37,674 nt of DNA from JANNAT01 sp031422555. Lineage in GTDB: Bacteria; Pseudomonadota; Alphaproteobacteria; Rhodobacterales; Rhodobacteraceae. The notes beneath the pieces were generated by a model. The model was not told where the DNA came from. It saw only the letters and a list, made by a program, of their open reading frames with translations, and did no database searches. Positions 1 to 7,040 of this stretch are shown here, in pieces. How positions within the stretch are numbered: position 1 is the first letter of the stretch; each line of letters begins with the position of its first letter. The DNA is taken from positions 1 through 37,674 of the forward strand of contig JANPLZ010000175.1 of assembly GCA_031422555.1 (NCBI GenBank), read 5' to 3'. A program made the position numbers and the translations under genes.

Positions 1-548
1 GCAACAATCAACCCGCGCTGACCTTTGCCTATCGGGCACACCAGATCAATAATCCGCGCCGAGCGGTCTTTGATAGTCGGGTCTTCCACTTCCATCTTCA
101 ACCGCTCATCAGGGTAAAGCGGCGTCAGATTGTCGAAATGAACTTTGTGTTTGGCCTTTTCCGGATCATCAAAATTGATCCGGGTCACCTTGGTCATGCA
201 GAAATATTTCTCATTTTCCCGTGGCGCCGCGATAACGCCTTCAATCGTATCGCCAGTGCGCAGGCTGAACTGCCGCAAAATTTCCGGCCCTACATAAATA
301 TCATCCGGTCCCGGCAAATAATTCGCCGACGGAGACCGCAAAAATCCAAACCCGTCTTGCAGCACTTCCAGAACACCGTCACCGCCGATTTCCCAGCCTT
401 CTTCAGCATGCTCTTTCAGGATCGAGAACATCATCTCGCCCTTGCGCATCGAAGGCGCATTCTCAATTTCCCATTCCTCCGCCATCGCCAGCAATTCTGC
501 CGGGGTTTTTGCTTTCAGATCGGCAAGATTCAAATGCTCAACAGTCAT
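1..548 (-). CDS. rho: Transcription termination factor Rho, N-terminal part (cut by window start)
   Basis: Rho is the hexameric RNA-dependent ATPase that ends transcription. The visible 182 residues start MTVEHLNLADLK. They cover the Rho N-terminal helical domain (about 5-48) and the cold-shock-like RNA-binding domain, with the RNP1-like GFGFLRS and the typical Y-V-G-P and F-S-L-R-T-G-D segments. The ATPase core with its Walker motifs lies outside the window. The ATG at 548 was chosen because it gives the normal family N-terminus. The gene follows hemJ in the same direction with a 123-nt gap, long enough for its own leader; Rho genes are often autoregulated through the leader, but I see no decisive structure here. 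Family assignment is near certain; only the first two fifths of the usual length of about 420 residues is present. Confidence 0.97.
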   Translation of the reverse strand, partial: MTVEHLNLADLKAKTPAELLAMAEEWEIENAPSMRKGEMMFSILKEHAEEGWEIGGDGVLEVLQDGFGFLRSPSANYLPGPDDIYVGPEILRQFSLRTGDTIEGVIAAPRENEKYFCMTKVTRINFDDPEKAKHKVHFDNLTPLYPDERLKMEVEDPTIKDRSARIIDLVCPIGKGQRGLIV

Positions 549-640
549 TGGGACATATCCTAGGCGCAGTCCCAAAACTTTGGGCGGCAGTTGCATGTTC
601 ATGGAAAGCGGGATGGTCGAATGACCGCGCTGCAGGCCAG

Positions 641-649
641 TTATCCACT
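641..649 (+). promoter_or_regulatory. Isolated DnaA-box-like 9-mer
   Basis: TTATCCACT differs from the consensus TTATCCACA only at the last base. It lies in the rho-hemJ gap, outside the main cluster at 1203-1541. It may be an outlying DnaA site or chance. Confidence 0.3.
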
Positions 650-671
650 GCACAGCGCAAAGTCAACGCTG

Positions 672-1121
672 TCAGAATTTCACAATCACCGAAACCACAA
701 TGACCAACAACAATACCGTCGGCACTTCGTTCATCAACCGGTATTGCCGACCGCTCAAAGTATTGCGCCCCGCTGCAAAATCCTTGCGCCGCTGGCCCAG
801 CCAGATATGAAACCAACTCATCGCAATGACCGACACCGCCTTGGCCCATGGCCAGGCCGCAGTCCAATCAACGATCCCCGGTGTTGCAACCAAAGCCAGC
901 CCGAAAATCCAAACCAGTATCATCGAAGGGTTCATAATGCCCTTCAAAAGCCGACGCTCCATCACCTGAAACATCTGATCGGTCGGGCTTGCTGCAACGA
1001 CCTGCTCGACGTGATAGACATAAAGGCGCGGCAAGTAGAACAGCCCTGCCATCCATGTGATCACCGCAATCACATGGCCCGATTTGATCCACGGATAGTA
1101 GGTTGAAAGTAAGTCTGCCAT
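672..1121 (-). CDS. hemJ: Protoporphyrinogen IX oxidase HemJ
   Basis: HemJ is the membrane protein that oxidises protoporphyrinogen IX to protoporphyrin IX in most alphaproteobacteria, late in haem and bacteriochlorophyll synthesis. The 149-residue product has four or so hydrophobic helices. It begins MADLLSTYYPWIKSGHVIAV, with the conserved His of helix 1, the WMAGLFYLPRLYVYH block and a conserved Lys in LLKGIMNP. I chose the ATG at 1121 because AAAGGA sits 7-8 nt before it; an in-frame ATG at 1142 has no usable ribosome site and would add only seven residues. It lies upstream of rho on the same strand. The probable origin region begins directly behind its start. Older annotations call this family DUF or UPF0093. 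Confidence 0.93.
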   Translation of the reverse strand: MADLLSTYYPWIKSGHVIAVITWMAGLFYLPRLYVYHVEQVVAASPTDQMFQVMERRLLKGIMNPSMILVWIFGLALVATPGIVDWTAAWPWAKAVSVIAMSWFHIWLGQRRKDFAAGRNTLSGRQYRLMNEVPTVLLLVIVVSVIVKF

Positions 1122-1541
1122 ATCGCTGTCCTTTGCTGCCATCTTCTTAAAGAAGTAAGTTTAGAAAGATAGATGTTGTAGTAGGGGCCGTGGATATCAG
1201 GATTATCCGTGCCGTCCCATAGATTACCCACAGCCTGCTGCGCGTGGATAACTTTGGTAAAACGCACCCAGATCATCAAGTGGCTTCATTTAAGTGAATT
1301 TAATCATCAAGTTAAGCCAGGGTTTCTTGCGTGCCCCACACGGCATAAACCTTCACGGCCTTGGGATATCTTGCCTTATCCACACTGCGGTAAATCGCTT
1401 ATCCCCTTGTGGGTTACTTGCGCGAAGGTCCGGCCGTTCTTGACAAACCGTGGTGCCTGCGGCCATTTGTCTGACAAATCATGGCTTCTCCCCAAAGTCA
1501 GTGGCCAGAACAAACCCAGATTACCCACAAGGCAACCCACA
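1122..1541. other. Probable chromosomal replication origin (oriC): gene-free stretch with DnaA boxes
   Basis: No convincing gene lies in these 420 bases between hemJ (left) and maf (right). The stretch holds one perfect DnaA box, TTATCCACA at 1376-1384, and several near matches: TTATCCGTG 1203-1211, TTACCCACA 1224-1232, TTATCCACG on the minus strand 1243-1251, TTATCCCCT 1399-1407, TAACCCACA on the minus strand 1408-1416, and TTACCCACA 1521-1529. Two AT-rich segments, about 1141-1190 and 1283-1315, could be unwinding elements; the second has three TTAA motifs at 1290, 1300 and 1312. An inverted repeat ATTTGTC-T-GACAAAT lies at 1465-1479. Known context: in Caulobacter the origin lies beside hemE and next to the maf-aroE-coaE-dnaQ-secB block, the same block seen here. 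I saw no GANTC methylation site in the stretch. Origin function is inferred. Confidence 0.72.
1376..1384 (+). promoter_or_regulatory. Perfect-consensus DnaA box
   Basis: TTATCCACA exactly matches the high-affinity DnaA box. It is followed within 40 bases by TTATCCCCT (1399-1407) and an inverted TAACCCACA (1408-1416), forming a small cluster. Confidence 0.7.
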
Positions 1542-2141
1542 ATGAACCGGCCCCTTATTCTGGCGTCAGCCTCGAAAATCCGGCTGGACATGTTGTTGGC
1601 GGCGGGGCTGATCGTTACCGCCCAACCCGCCCGCATTGACGAAGATGCCATTCGGATCGGCCTGCAGGCGGAAAATGCCGCGCCCCGCGATATTGCCGAC
1701 GCCCTTGCCGAAATCAAAGCCCGAAAGCTGGCCGACAAATATCCAACCGAACTGGTGTTGGGCTGCGATCAGATTTTGTCTTTTCAGAGCCGGGTCTATG
1801 CCAAGCCCGAAAGCCGTGACGAGGCGCGCCGCCAATTGCAGTCTTTTTGCGGCCAAACCCATCACCTGATTTCTGCCATTGTGCTTTACGATCAGGCCAA
1901 ACCCGTCTGGCGGCACATGTCCGAGGCCAGCCTGACCATGCACCCGGTCAGTGACGCCTATCTTGACGATTACCTGACCCGCAACTGGCACAGCGTGCAA
2001 CACAGCGTCGGGGCGTATAAACTGGAAGAAGAAGGCATTCGGTTGTTTTCCGCCGTCAAGGGCGATTACTTTACCATCCTCGGCTTGCCCTTGTTGCCGC
2101 TGCTTGGCTATTTGGGCCAACGGGGGTTTATCGCGACATGA
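1542..2141 (+). CDS. maf: Maf-family nucleoside triphosphate pyrophosphatase
   Basis: Maf proteins hydrolyse non-canonical or modified nucleoside triphosphates to monophosphates (house-cleaning). The 199-residue product starts MNRPLILASASKIRLDMLLA, matching the family N-terminus, although the usual S-P-R-R is replaced by S-K-I-R. It continues with a DED acidic patch, A-D-A-L-A-E-I-K-A-R-K and LGCDQIL, where the Asp is the expected catalytic base, then the Q-x-H-x-L-I-S-A block. The ATG at 1542 abuts the DnaA-box region; longer in-frame versions would run through the origin and are rejected. Its stop overlaps aroE by four bases, so maf-aroE-coaE-dnaQ looks like one operon. Exact substrate class is not decided. 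Confidence 0.88.
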   Translation: MNRPLILASASKIRLDMLLAAGLIVTAQPARIDEDAIRIGLQAENAAPRDIADALAEIKARKLADKYPTELVLGCDQILSFQSRVYAKPESRDEARRQLQSFCGQTHHLISAIVLYDQAKPVWRHMSEASLTMHPVSDAYLDDYLTRNWHSVQHSVGAYKLEEEGIRLFSAVKGDYFTILGLPLLPLLGYLGQRGFIAT

Positions 2142-2977
2142 CCGACCTGCCCCGCATCCCCTTGGCTGGGGTGATCGGCCACCCGATCGCCCACAGCAAA
2201 TCGCCGCATCTGCACGGCTATTGGCTGCGCCGCTATGGCATCAAAGGGCACTATGTTCCGATGGATGTTGGTCAGACTGATCTGAAAGACGTGCTGGCAA
2301 CGCTGCCAAAATTGGGCTTTGTCGGGTTGAATGTTACTATCCCGCATAAAGAAGCGGTGCTGCACCTTGCTGACATCGTCACTGATCGCGCTGCGCTGAT
2401 CGGTGCGGCAAATACGTTGATTTTCCGCAAAGACGGCCGCATCCATGCCGACAATACCGACGGATCGGGGTTCATCGCCAATCTGCGCCAGAACGCCCCC
2501 GCTTGGGTGCCAACCGCCGGTCCGGCGGCGGTTTTTGGTGCGGGCGGTGCCGCGCGCGCTGTGGTCGCGGCCTTGATCGAAGTTGGCGTGCCGGAAATTC
2601 GCATCGCCAACCGCACCCGCCCGCGGGCCGAGGCGTTGCGCGCTGACTTTGGTGCAAAACTGAAAGTCGTGGATTGGGTGCAGGCCGCCAATATGCTGGA
2701 GGGGGCCGCCACCGTGGTTAACACCACCGCGCTGGGCATGTCAGGTAAACCCGACTTTCGTGTGCCGTTAGACGCGTTAGAGCCGTCGGCGTTGGTTACC
2801 GACCTTGTCTATACACCGCTGGTGACGCAACTGTTGCGGGACGCGGCCGCGATCGGGTGTGTGACCGTCGATGGTCTTGGAATGCTGCTGCATCAGGCCG
2901 CCCCGGGGTTTGAGCGGTGGTTTGGTCATCGTCCCGACGTCGATGACGCCACCCGCACCGCCGTTTTGGGGCTATGA
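2138..2977 (+). CDS. aroE: Shikimate dehydrogenase (NADP+)
   Basis: AroE reduces 3-dehydroshikimate to shikimate with NADPH, the fourth step of the shikimate pathway to aromatic amino acids. The 279-residue protein has the N-terminal substrate motif GVIGHPIAHSKSP (11-23), NVTIPHKE with catalytic Lys71, and ADNTDGSGF with catalytic Asp108. The Rossmann glycine motif VFGAGGAARAV is at 132-142, followed by NRT (158-160), which contacts the NADP phosphate in the family. The start codon overlaps the maf stop (ATGA) and the stop overlaps coaE in the same way, so translation is probably coupled. Length and motifs are complete; nothing is unusual. Confidence 0.97.
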   Translation: MTDLPRIPLAGVIGHPIAHSKSPHLHGYWLRRYGIKGHYVPMDVGQTDLKDVLATLPKLGFVGLNVTIPHKEAVLHLADIVTDRAALIGAANTLIFRKDGRIHADNTDGSGFIANLRQNAPAWVPTAGPAAVFGAGGAARAVVAALIEVGVPEIRIANRTRPRAEALRADFGAKLKVVDWVQAANMLEGAATVVNTTALGMSGKPDFRVPLDALEPSALVTDLVYTPLVTQLLRDAAAIGCVTVDGLGMLLHQAAPGFERWFGHRPDVDDATRTAVLGL

Positions 2978-3567
2978 CCTACCGGCTTGGCCTAACCGGC
3001 TCTATCGGCATGGGAAAATCGACCACGGCGCAGATGTTTGCGGCCCTTGGTGTGCCGGTGTGGGACGCGGATGCGGTTGTTCACGCGCTCTATGCGCCCC
3101 AAGGTCTGGCGACCGCGCTGGTGGCACAGCTTTATCCGGACGTCATCCAGAACGGTGCGGTGTCACGACCGTTGTTGCGGCAAAAAATCGCGGCAGATCC
3201 TTTGGTGCTGGATGCCTTGCAAAAGATCATTCATCCGTTGGTCAGCGCCAACCGCATTGCCTTTCTGGCGGCAACCAACGCTCCTGTCGTCGTGTTGGAT
3301 ATCCCCCTGCTTTTTGAAACTGGCGCGCAAGTGCACTGCGATGGCATTGTGGTGGTCAGCGCGCCGCCCGCGATTCAACGCGAACGGGTGCTGGACCGCG
3401 GCGATATGTCAGAGGCAGAATTTGATCTGATCCTTGCCCGGCAAATGCCGGATTCCGAAAAACGCGCCCGGGCCACCTGGGTGATCGAAACCCTGACACC
3501 AGACTTGGCGCGCGTCGCCGTGGCGGTTATTCTGGATGAAATTCGCCAAAGGAGTGCTGATGCGTGA
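2974..3567 (+). CDS. coaE: Dephospho-CoA kinase
   Basis: CoaE phosphorylates dephospho-CoA at the ribose 3'-OH, the last step of coenzyme A synthesis. The 197-residue protein begins MTYRLGLTGSIGMGKSTTAQ, with the P-loop GSIGMGKS at 9-16. It continues with VWDADAVVH, the family's conserved Asp segment, HPLV, and V-L-D-I-P-L-L-F-E, which marks CoaE. The start overlaps the aroE stop by four bases. The 3' end overlaps the chosen dnaQ start by eight bases, and the dnaQ ribosome site lies inside coaE. Confidence 0.96.
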   Translation: MTYRLGLTGSIGMGKSTTAQMFAALGVPVWDADAVVHALYAPQGLATALVAQLYPDVIQNGAVSRPLLRQKIAADPLVLDALQKIIHPLVSANRIAFLAATNAPVVVLDIPLLFETGAQVHCDGIVVVSAPPAIQRERVLDRGDMSEAEFDLILARQMPDSEKRARATWVIETLTPDLARVAVAVILDEIRQRSADA

Positions 3568-4258
3568 AGTCGTTCTTGATACCGAAACCACAGGGTTTGA
3601 ACCCAGCGAAGGCCACCGCATTGTCGAAATTGGCGCGGTAGAACTGTTCAATCACCTGCCGACAGGGCGCAGCTATCATCAATATCTGAACCCCGAACGC
3701 AACATGCCAAAAGAAGCTTTCGAAGTGCATGGCCTTGGCGATGATTTCTTGCGCGACAAGCCGCTGTTCAAGAACACGGCGCAGGCCTTTCTTGATTTTA
3801 TCGCCGACGCACAGTTGGTTATCCACAACGCCGCGTTTGATATGAAATTCCTGAACGCCGAACTTAAGGCAGCGGGATTTGCCCCTCTGCCCTTTGCCCG
3901 CGCGACCGATACCCTGATGTTGGCGCGCAGCAAATATCCCGGCTCGCCGGCATCGCTTGATGCGCTGTGCCGCCGCTTTGGCGTCGATAACTCGGCCCGC
4001 GAAAAACACGGCGCGTTGCTGGATTCCGAGATTTTGGCAGAGGTCTATCTGGAACTGATCGGCGGCCGTCAACCTGATTTTGGCCTGAACCCCACGGCCC
4101 AAGCCAACACGTCCGGTGCTGCGTCAACCGGGCCAGACTGGCGGCCAGCGCCACGGGAATTACCGCTGCCACCGCGCCTGACAGTGCAAGAAACCGCAGC
4201 GCACGCCGACTTTGTCACAGCCATCGGCGAAAACGCAATCTGGTTAAAACGCGGTTAG
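3560..4258 (+). CDS. dnaQ: DNA polymerase III epsilon subunit (3'-5' proofreading exonuclease)
   Basis: DnaQ is the proofreading subunit of the replicative polymerase core. The 232-residue protein shows all three DEDDh exonuclease motifs: Exo I VLDTETTG (Asp7, Glu9), Exo II HNAAFDMKFL (Asp94) and Exo III EKHGALLDSE (His150, Asp155). A variable C-terminal tail of about 60 residues probably carries the polymerase-alpha contact. I chose the ATG at 3560 because AAAGGAG ends 5 nt before it; an upstream in-frame ATG at 3536 would add eight residues with no ribosome site. It is the last gene of the maf operon and faces secB, with a 10-bp hairpin between the two stops. Confidence 0.96.
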   Translation: MREVVLDTETTGFEPSEGHRIVEIGAVELFNHLPTGRSYHQYLNPERNMPKEAFEVHGLGDDFLRDKPLFKNTAQAFLDFIADAQLVIHNAAFDMKFLNAELKAAGFAPLPFARATDTLMLARSKYPGSPASLDALCRRFGVDNSAREKHGALLDSEILAEVYLELIGGRQPDFGLNPTAQANTSGAASTGPDWRPAPRELPLPPRLTVQETAAHADFVTAIGENAIWLKRG

Positions 4259-4265
4259 TGTTGCG

Positions 4266-4299
4266 CGCGCCCGAAAGCTCCACAGCAAATTCGGGCGCG
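4266..4299. terminator. Hairpin between convergent dnaQ and secB
   Basis: CGCGCCCGAA (4266-4275) pairs perfectly with TTCGGGCGCG (4290-4299) around a 14-nt loop. It sits between the convergent stops of dnaQ (4258) and secB (4309) and could serve both directions. Neither side has a clear T-run, so intrinsic termination is uncertain. Confidence 0.5.
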
Positions 4300-4308
4300 T
4301 GGAAAATG

Positions 4309-4794
4309 TCAGTTTGGTTGACCTTGCGCCACTTGCGCCGCCGAACGGCGCTGCAATTCGGTGCGGTACAGCGCCAGAAAATCGACGGTGTCGATGTTCA
4401 GCGGGGGAAAGCCGCCGTCGCGCGTGACGTCCGAAATGATCCGTCGCACAAAGGGGAACAACAGGCGCGGGCATTCGATCAACAAGAACGGATGCAGCTG
4501 GTCCTCGGGCACGCCCTCGACATGGAAAATGCCGCCGTAATCCAACTCCATCAAAAACAGCGTGTCACCGTTTACCTTGTTCTTTGAGGTCACTTTGAAC
4601 TTGGTCACGATATCAAACTGATGGTCTTGCGCCCGTTTGCGCGCATCAAGGCTGACGGCCACCTGAATATCGGGCTGCACATCGCCGCCGGTGATGCCCT
4701 TCTGGGCCACCATGTTTTCAAACGACATGTCCCGCACATATTGCGCCAACACCGACATTTTGATTTGCGGCGCGCCGCCAGTTTCTTCGGCCAT
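4309..4794 (-). CDS. secB: Protein-export chaperone SecB
   Basis: SecB is the tetrameric cytosolic chaperone that holds preproteins unfolded and hands them to SecA. The 161-residue protein has the family N-terminus I-K-M-S-V-L-A-Q-Y-V-R-D-M-S-F-E-N. It continues with H-L-D-V-type beta strands, F-L-L-I-E-C-P-R-L-L-F-P-F-V-R-R-I-I-S-D-V-T-R-D-G-G-F-P-P (spaced here to mark single residues) and the C-terminal PLNIDTVDFLALY. I chose the ATG at 4794: AAGGAG at 4803-4808 is 8 nt upstream, and a GTG at 4803 would overlap that site. The IS1-like element ends 90 bases upstream of the start, so any transcription that once came from fxsA is now interrupted. Confidence 0.95.
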   Translation of the reverse strand: MAEETGGAPQIKMSVLAQYVRDMSFENMVAQKGITGGDVQPDIQVAVSLDARKRAQDHQFDIVTKFKVTSKNKVNGDTLFLMELDYGGIFHVEGVPEDQLHPFLLIECPRLLFPFVRRIISDVTRDGGFPPLNIDTVDFLALYRTELQRRSAAQVAQGQPN

Positions 4795-4816
4795 CCGACC
4801 CACTCCTTGGAAATTT

Positions 4817-4845
4817 GCTGCACCGTCCTAAGCTGCACCGTCCTA
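4817..4845. repeat. Two-copy 15-bp tandem repeat in the secB leader
   Basis: GCTGCACCGTCCTA occurs at 4817-4830 and again at 4832-4845, separated by one A. It lies between the ancestral fxsA stop (4865-4867) and the secB ribosome site. On the minus strand a TTGACC just upstream could act as a -35, with the repeat supplying the spacer, but this is weak. Confidence 0.6.
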
Positions 4846-4876
4846 GCAGGTCAATCCGCGTCGCTCAATGGCTGGT

Positions 4877-4884
4877 CCATTTGG
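4877..4884. repeat. Left copy of 8-bp target-site duplication
   Basis: CCATTTGG directly precedes the left terminal inverted repeat. The same eight bases follow the right repeat at 7825-7832. An 8-bp duplication fits IS1-family insertion. Confidence 0.9.
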
Positions 4885-4903
4885 GGTAGTGGGTCAGTTT
4901 GAA
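4885..4903. repeat. Left terminal inverted repeat of the IS1-like element
   Basis: GGTAGTGGGTCAGTTTGAA, the exact reverse complement of 7806-7824. On the minus strand it contains the transposase stop codon (TGA, 4896-4894). Confidence 0.93.
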
Positions 4904-5790
4904 ATATCTATTTTGCGCGGCTGATAAGTGCCTCGTTTTTTCGGGGCTTCCCCAGCGGCCTCTACCAATGCAACTAGGTCTTCAACCTCCCAAGGGCTAG
5001 ACACAAGGCCAGCGGCCATTGCAGGCGTCATGCGAAGTGTCTTGTGGGTGCGGCAGAAGTTGTAGTGCATGAAGTGCAGGGCAACAGCGTAGGCGTGGTT
5101 TTCAGCTTTCTTTGAGAAAGCGTTTGTTAGGCGGGTAAAGCGGCGCATACCCATGCGCATAGTAAGGTTTTGACGCTCGATGTGGCTGGTTCCAACTTGC
5201 GCCATGTCGGGCTTGCCGAAGATTGCTTCTTTTTTCGCGCCTGTGCATTCGGCAGGGCTATACTTGCGCTCATGGCCTTTGTGGCCTGTCAGGTCACCAT
5301 ACTGCTTGATCAGCATGGCATAGTCTACGTCGCCAGAGAACGCATCAGAGACGGCCTTGAGGTATCCAGCGTGGCCATCCGTTGTAAGTTGAACGCGGGT
5401 TGCCAAACGGTCAGCAAGGTCAAACATAAACTCGCGCGCGGTTGAAGCGGAACGGTCGCCTACGGTGTAGGAAATCATCAGTTTGGTATCGCGGTCCATT
5501 GCGGTCCAAGTCCAGATATCGCCAGCATCTGCCGGAGCAGCTTTGGCTTCGGCCACGTTGCGCTCTTTGGCGTAGCAGAATGACCAGATTTCATCTGCCT
5601 GCACATGGGCGGCTTTGACATTACGAACATTCTCATCGTGATAAGCGGCGCAAGCCTTCCCCGCATCTTCCAGAAGCTTCGTGACGGTGTTTTTGGACAC
5701 GTCAGCAATCCGCGTGGTGGCGCGGATGGAATTGCCTTCCACCAGAAGGCGGAGGATTAGGGCGCGGGTTTTGGTGTCTAGCTTGTTCAT
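4894..5790 (-). CDS. IS1-family-like DDE transposase
   Basis: The 298-residue protein should cut and join the element ends. An N-terminal helix-turn-helix (about 19-42, G-N-S-I-R-A-T-T-R-I-A-D-V-S-K-N-T-V) binds the repeats. A catalytic triad can be proposed as Asp66 (QADEIW), Asp138 (LTTDGH) and Glu205 (SHIERQNL), the pattern of IS1-like transposases. It is one uninterrupted frame, unlike classical IS1, where two frames are joined by frameshifting. The ATG at 5790 matches the expected N-terminus; no strong ribosome site is seen. The stop lies within the left inverted repeat. A copy intact in frame, repeats and target duplication suggests the element may still be active. Confidence 0.9.
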   Translation of the reverse strand: MNKLDTKTRALILRLLVEGNSIRATTRIADVSKNTVTKLLEDAGKACAAYHDENVRNVKAAHVQADEIWSFCYAKERNVAEAKAAPADAGDIWTWTAMDRDTKLMISYTVGDRSASTAREFMFDLADRLATRVQLTTDGHAGYLKAVSDAFSGDVDYAMLIKQYGDLTGHKGHERKYSPAECTGAKKEAIFGKPDMAQVGTSHIERQNLTMRMGMRRFTRLTNAFSKKAENHAYAVALHFMHYNFCRTHKTLRMTPAMAAGLVSSPWEVEDLVALVEAAGEAPKKRGTYQPRKIDISN

Positions 5791-5821
5791 GCAGATAAGA
5801 TATATTCAAAGTGACCTAACT

Positions 5822-5868
5822 GCAAGCATAAAATATCAGCTTGCGTTTTTGCGCAAGTTGCTTAGTAT
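5822..5868. promoter_or_regulatory. Candidate operator/promoter between transposase and XRE gene
   Basis: The 103-bp divergent gap holds three related arms: GCAAGC 5822-5827, GCTTGC 5839-5844 and CGCAAG 5852-5857. These form alternate inverted repeats, and the last two could also form a 6-bp hairpin around a T-rich loop. A possible -10, TAGTAT (5863-5868), for the XRE gene lies just downstream. Such symmetry next to an XRE regulator suggests autoregulation, and perhaps control of the transposase. This is inference only. Confidence 0.4.
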
Positions 5869-5893
5869 ATCTGAATCAAAGGGAGAGGCATCA

Positions 5894-7027
5894 ATGCCGG
5901 ACTACAAAACGCCAGGGCAACTCATAGAGGCTCTTCTAGAAAAAAAGGGGTGGACGCAGCGGACGTTGGGGGTAGTTCTGGGAAAGGGCGACACGACGAT
6001 CAACCGCTTGATAAGCGGAAAGGCTAATGTAGATGCGGAAACTGCACTGATGCTGGAAGAGGTTTTTTCGGTTCCGGCAGAGAAATTTCTGGAACTGCAA
6101 AAGGGATATGACCTCGCGCAAGCCCGTATCGTGGCGCGAGCAGACCCCGCCCGCGCGATCCGTGCTATGTTGTATGGTGAACTTCCACTGGGCGAAATGA
6201 TCAAGCGCGGATGGATTGCAGCAGAAAGCATCCGCGATACCGAAAATGTGGATAAAGGTTTGATGCGGTTTTTTGGCGTAAATCGTGCGGAGGATATTGA
6301 AATACTTCCCCATGCGGCGAAAAAGACTGCCGTAAATTCCGATGCAACTCCCGCGCAAATTGCGTGGCTTTATCGCGTCAAGCAGATGGCGAATGGAATT
6401 CTAGCAAAGCCATACTCAAAACAAGCCCTTATTCAGGCTCTTCCAAAGCTGAAAGCGCTAGCGTTGTCCGCAGAGGGCGTGGCGCAGGTTCCCCGCATAT
6501 TGATGGATTGCGGGATTCGCTTTGTGATCGTGGAAACGCTGCCCACTGCTAAAATTGATGGAGTTTGTTTTTGGCTAAATCCCAACGCCCCGGTGATCGG
6601 CCTCACCCTTCGCTTTGACCGTATCGACAACTTTTGGTTTGTTTTGAGGCATGAAATTGAACACGTCCTGCAAGGACACGGCACAGTGTCCGCAGTGCTC
6701 GATGCTGGCCTTGAGGGCGATAGGGCCGGAACGGGGCAGGACGTAACAGATGAAGAGAGGGTGGCTAATCGCGCCGCGCAAGAATTTCTTGTCCCCACTC
6801 ATCAACTAGAGGCTTTTATCGCACGGAAAGCCCCGTTCTTTTCTGATCGTGACCTTCTTGGATTTGCCAAGATTATGCGGGTTCACCCCGGAATTGTAGC
6901 TGGGCAATTGCAACGCCAGACAAATAGATACGACCGCTTTCGGGATCATCTAGCCAAGATCAGGGCTAACATTTTGCCGAATGTCTTTAAAGATGGGTGG
7001 GGCGACGTCGCCCCCGTAGAGCAGTGA
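5894..7027 (+). CDS. XRE helix-turn-helix / ImmA-IrrE metallopeptidase protein (IS passenger)
   Basis: The 377-residue protein joins two domains. Residues about 7-67 form an XRE/HigA-like DNA-binding domain (W-T-Q-R-T-L-G-V-V-L-G-K-G, then I-N-R-L-I-S-G-K). The C-terminal half is an ImmA/IrrE-type zinc metallopeptidase with HEIEH at 253-257 (HExxH). ImmA/IrrE proteins cleave repressors; fused forms often act in addiction or stress modules. The ATG at 5894 follows a GGGAGAGG ribosome site; a longer in-frame reading would overlap the divergent transposase and is rejected. It forms a two-gene unit with the next gene (13-nt gap). Its exact target is unknown. The intact zinc motif suggests an active protease. 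Confidence 0.85.
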   Translation: MPDYKTPGQLIEALLEKKGWTQRTLGVVLGKGDTTINRLISGKANVDAETALMLEEVFSVPAEKFLELQKGYDLAQARIVARADPARAIRAMLYGELPLGEMIKRGWIAAESIRDTENVDKGLMRFFGVNRAEDIEILPHAAKKTAVNSDATPAQIAWLYRVKQMANGILAKPYSKQALIQALPKLKALALSAEGVAQVPRILMDCGIRFVIVETLPTAKIDGVCFWLNPNAPVIGLTLRFDRIDNFWFVLRHEIEHVLQGHGTVSAVLDAGLEGDRAGTGQDVTDEERVANRAAQEFLVPTHQLEAFIARKAPFFSDRDLLGFAKIMRVHPGIVAGQLQRQTNRYDRFRDHLAKIRANILPNVFKDGWGDVAPVEQ

Positions 7028-7040
7028 AAGGCCACATAAC

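Noticed and set aside
1209..1541. N-terminal extension of maf through the origin stretch
   Set aside because: The extension is not Maf-like and would place coding sequence over the DnaA boxes; the ATG at 1542 gives the correct family N-terminus.
4817..4845. Start of a CRISPR-like repeat array
   Set aside because: Only two copies with a one-base gap and no spacers; a simple tandem duplication.
5681..5893. N-terminal extension of the XRE/ImmA-IrrE gene
   Set aside because: It overlaps the transposase gene and its promoter; a good ribosome site precedes the ATG at 5894.
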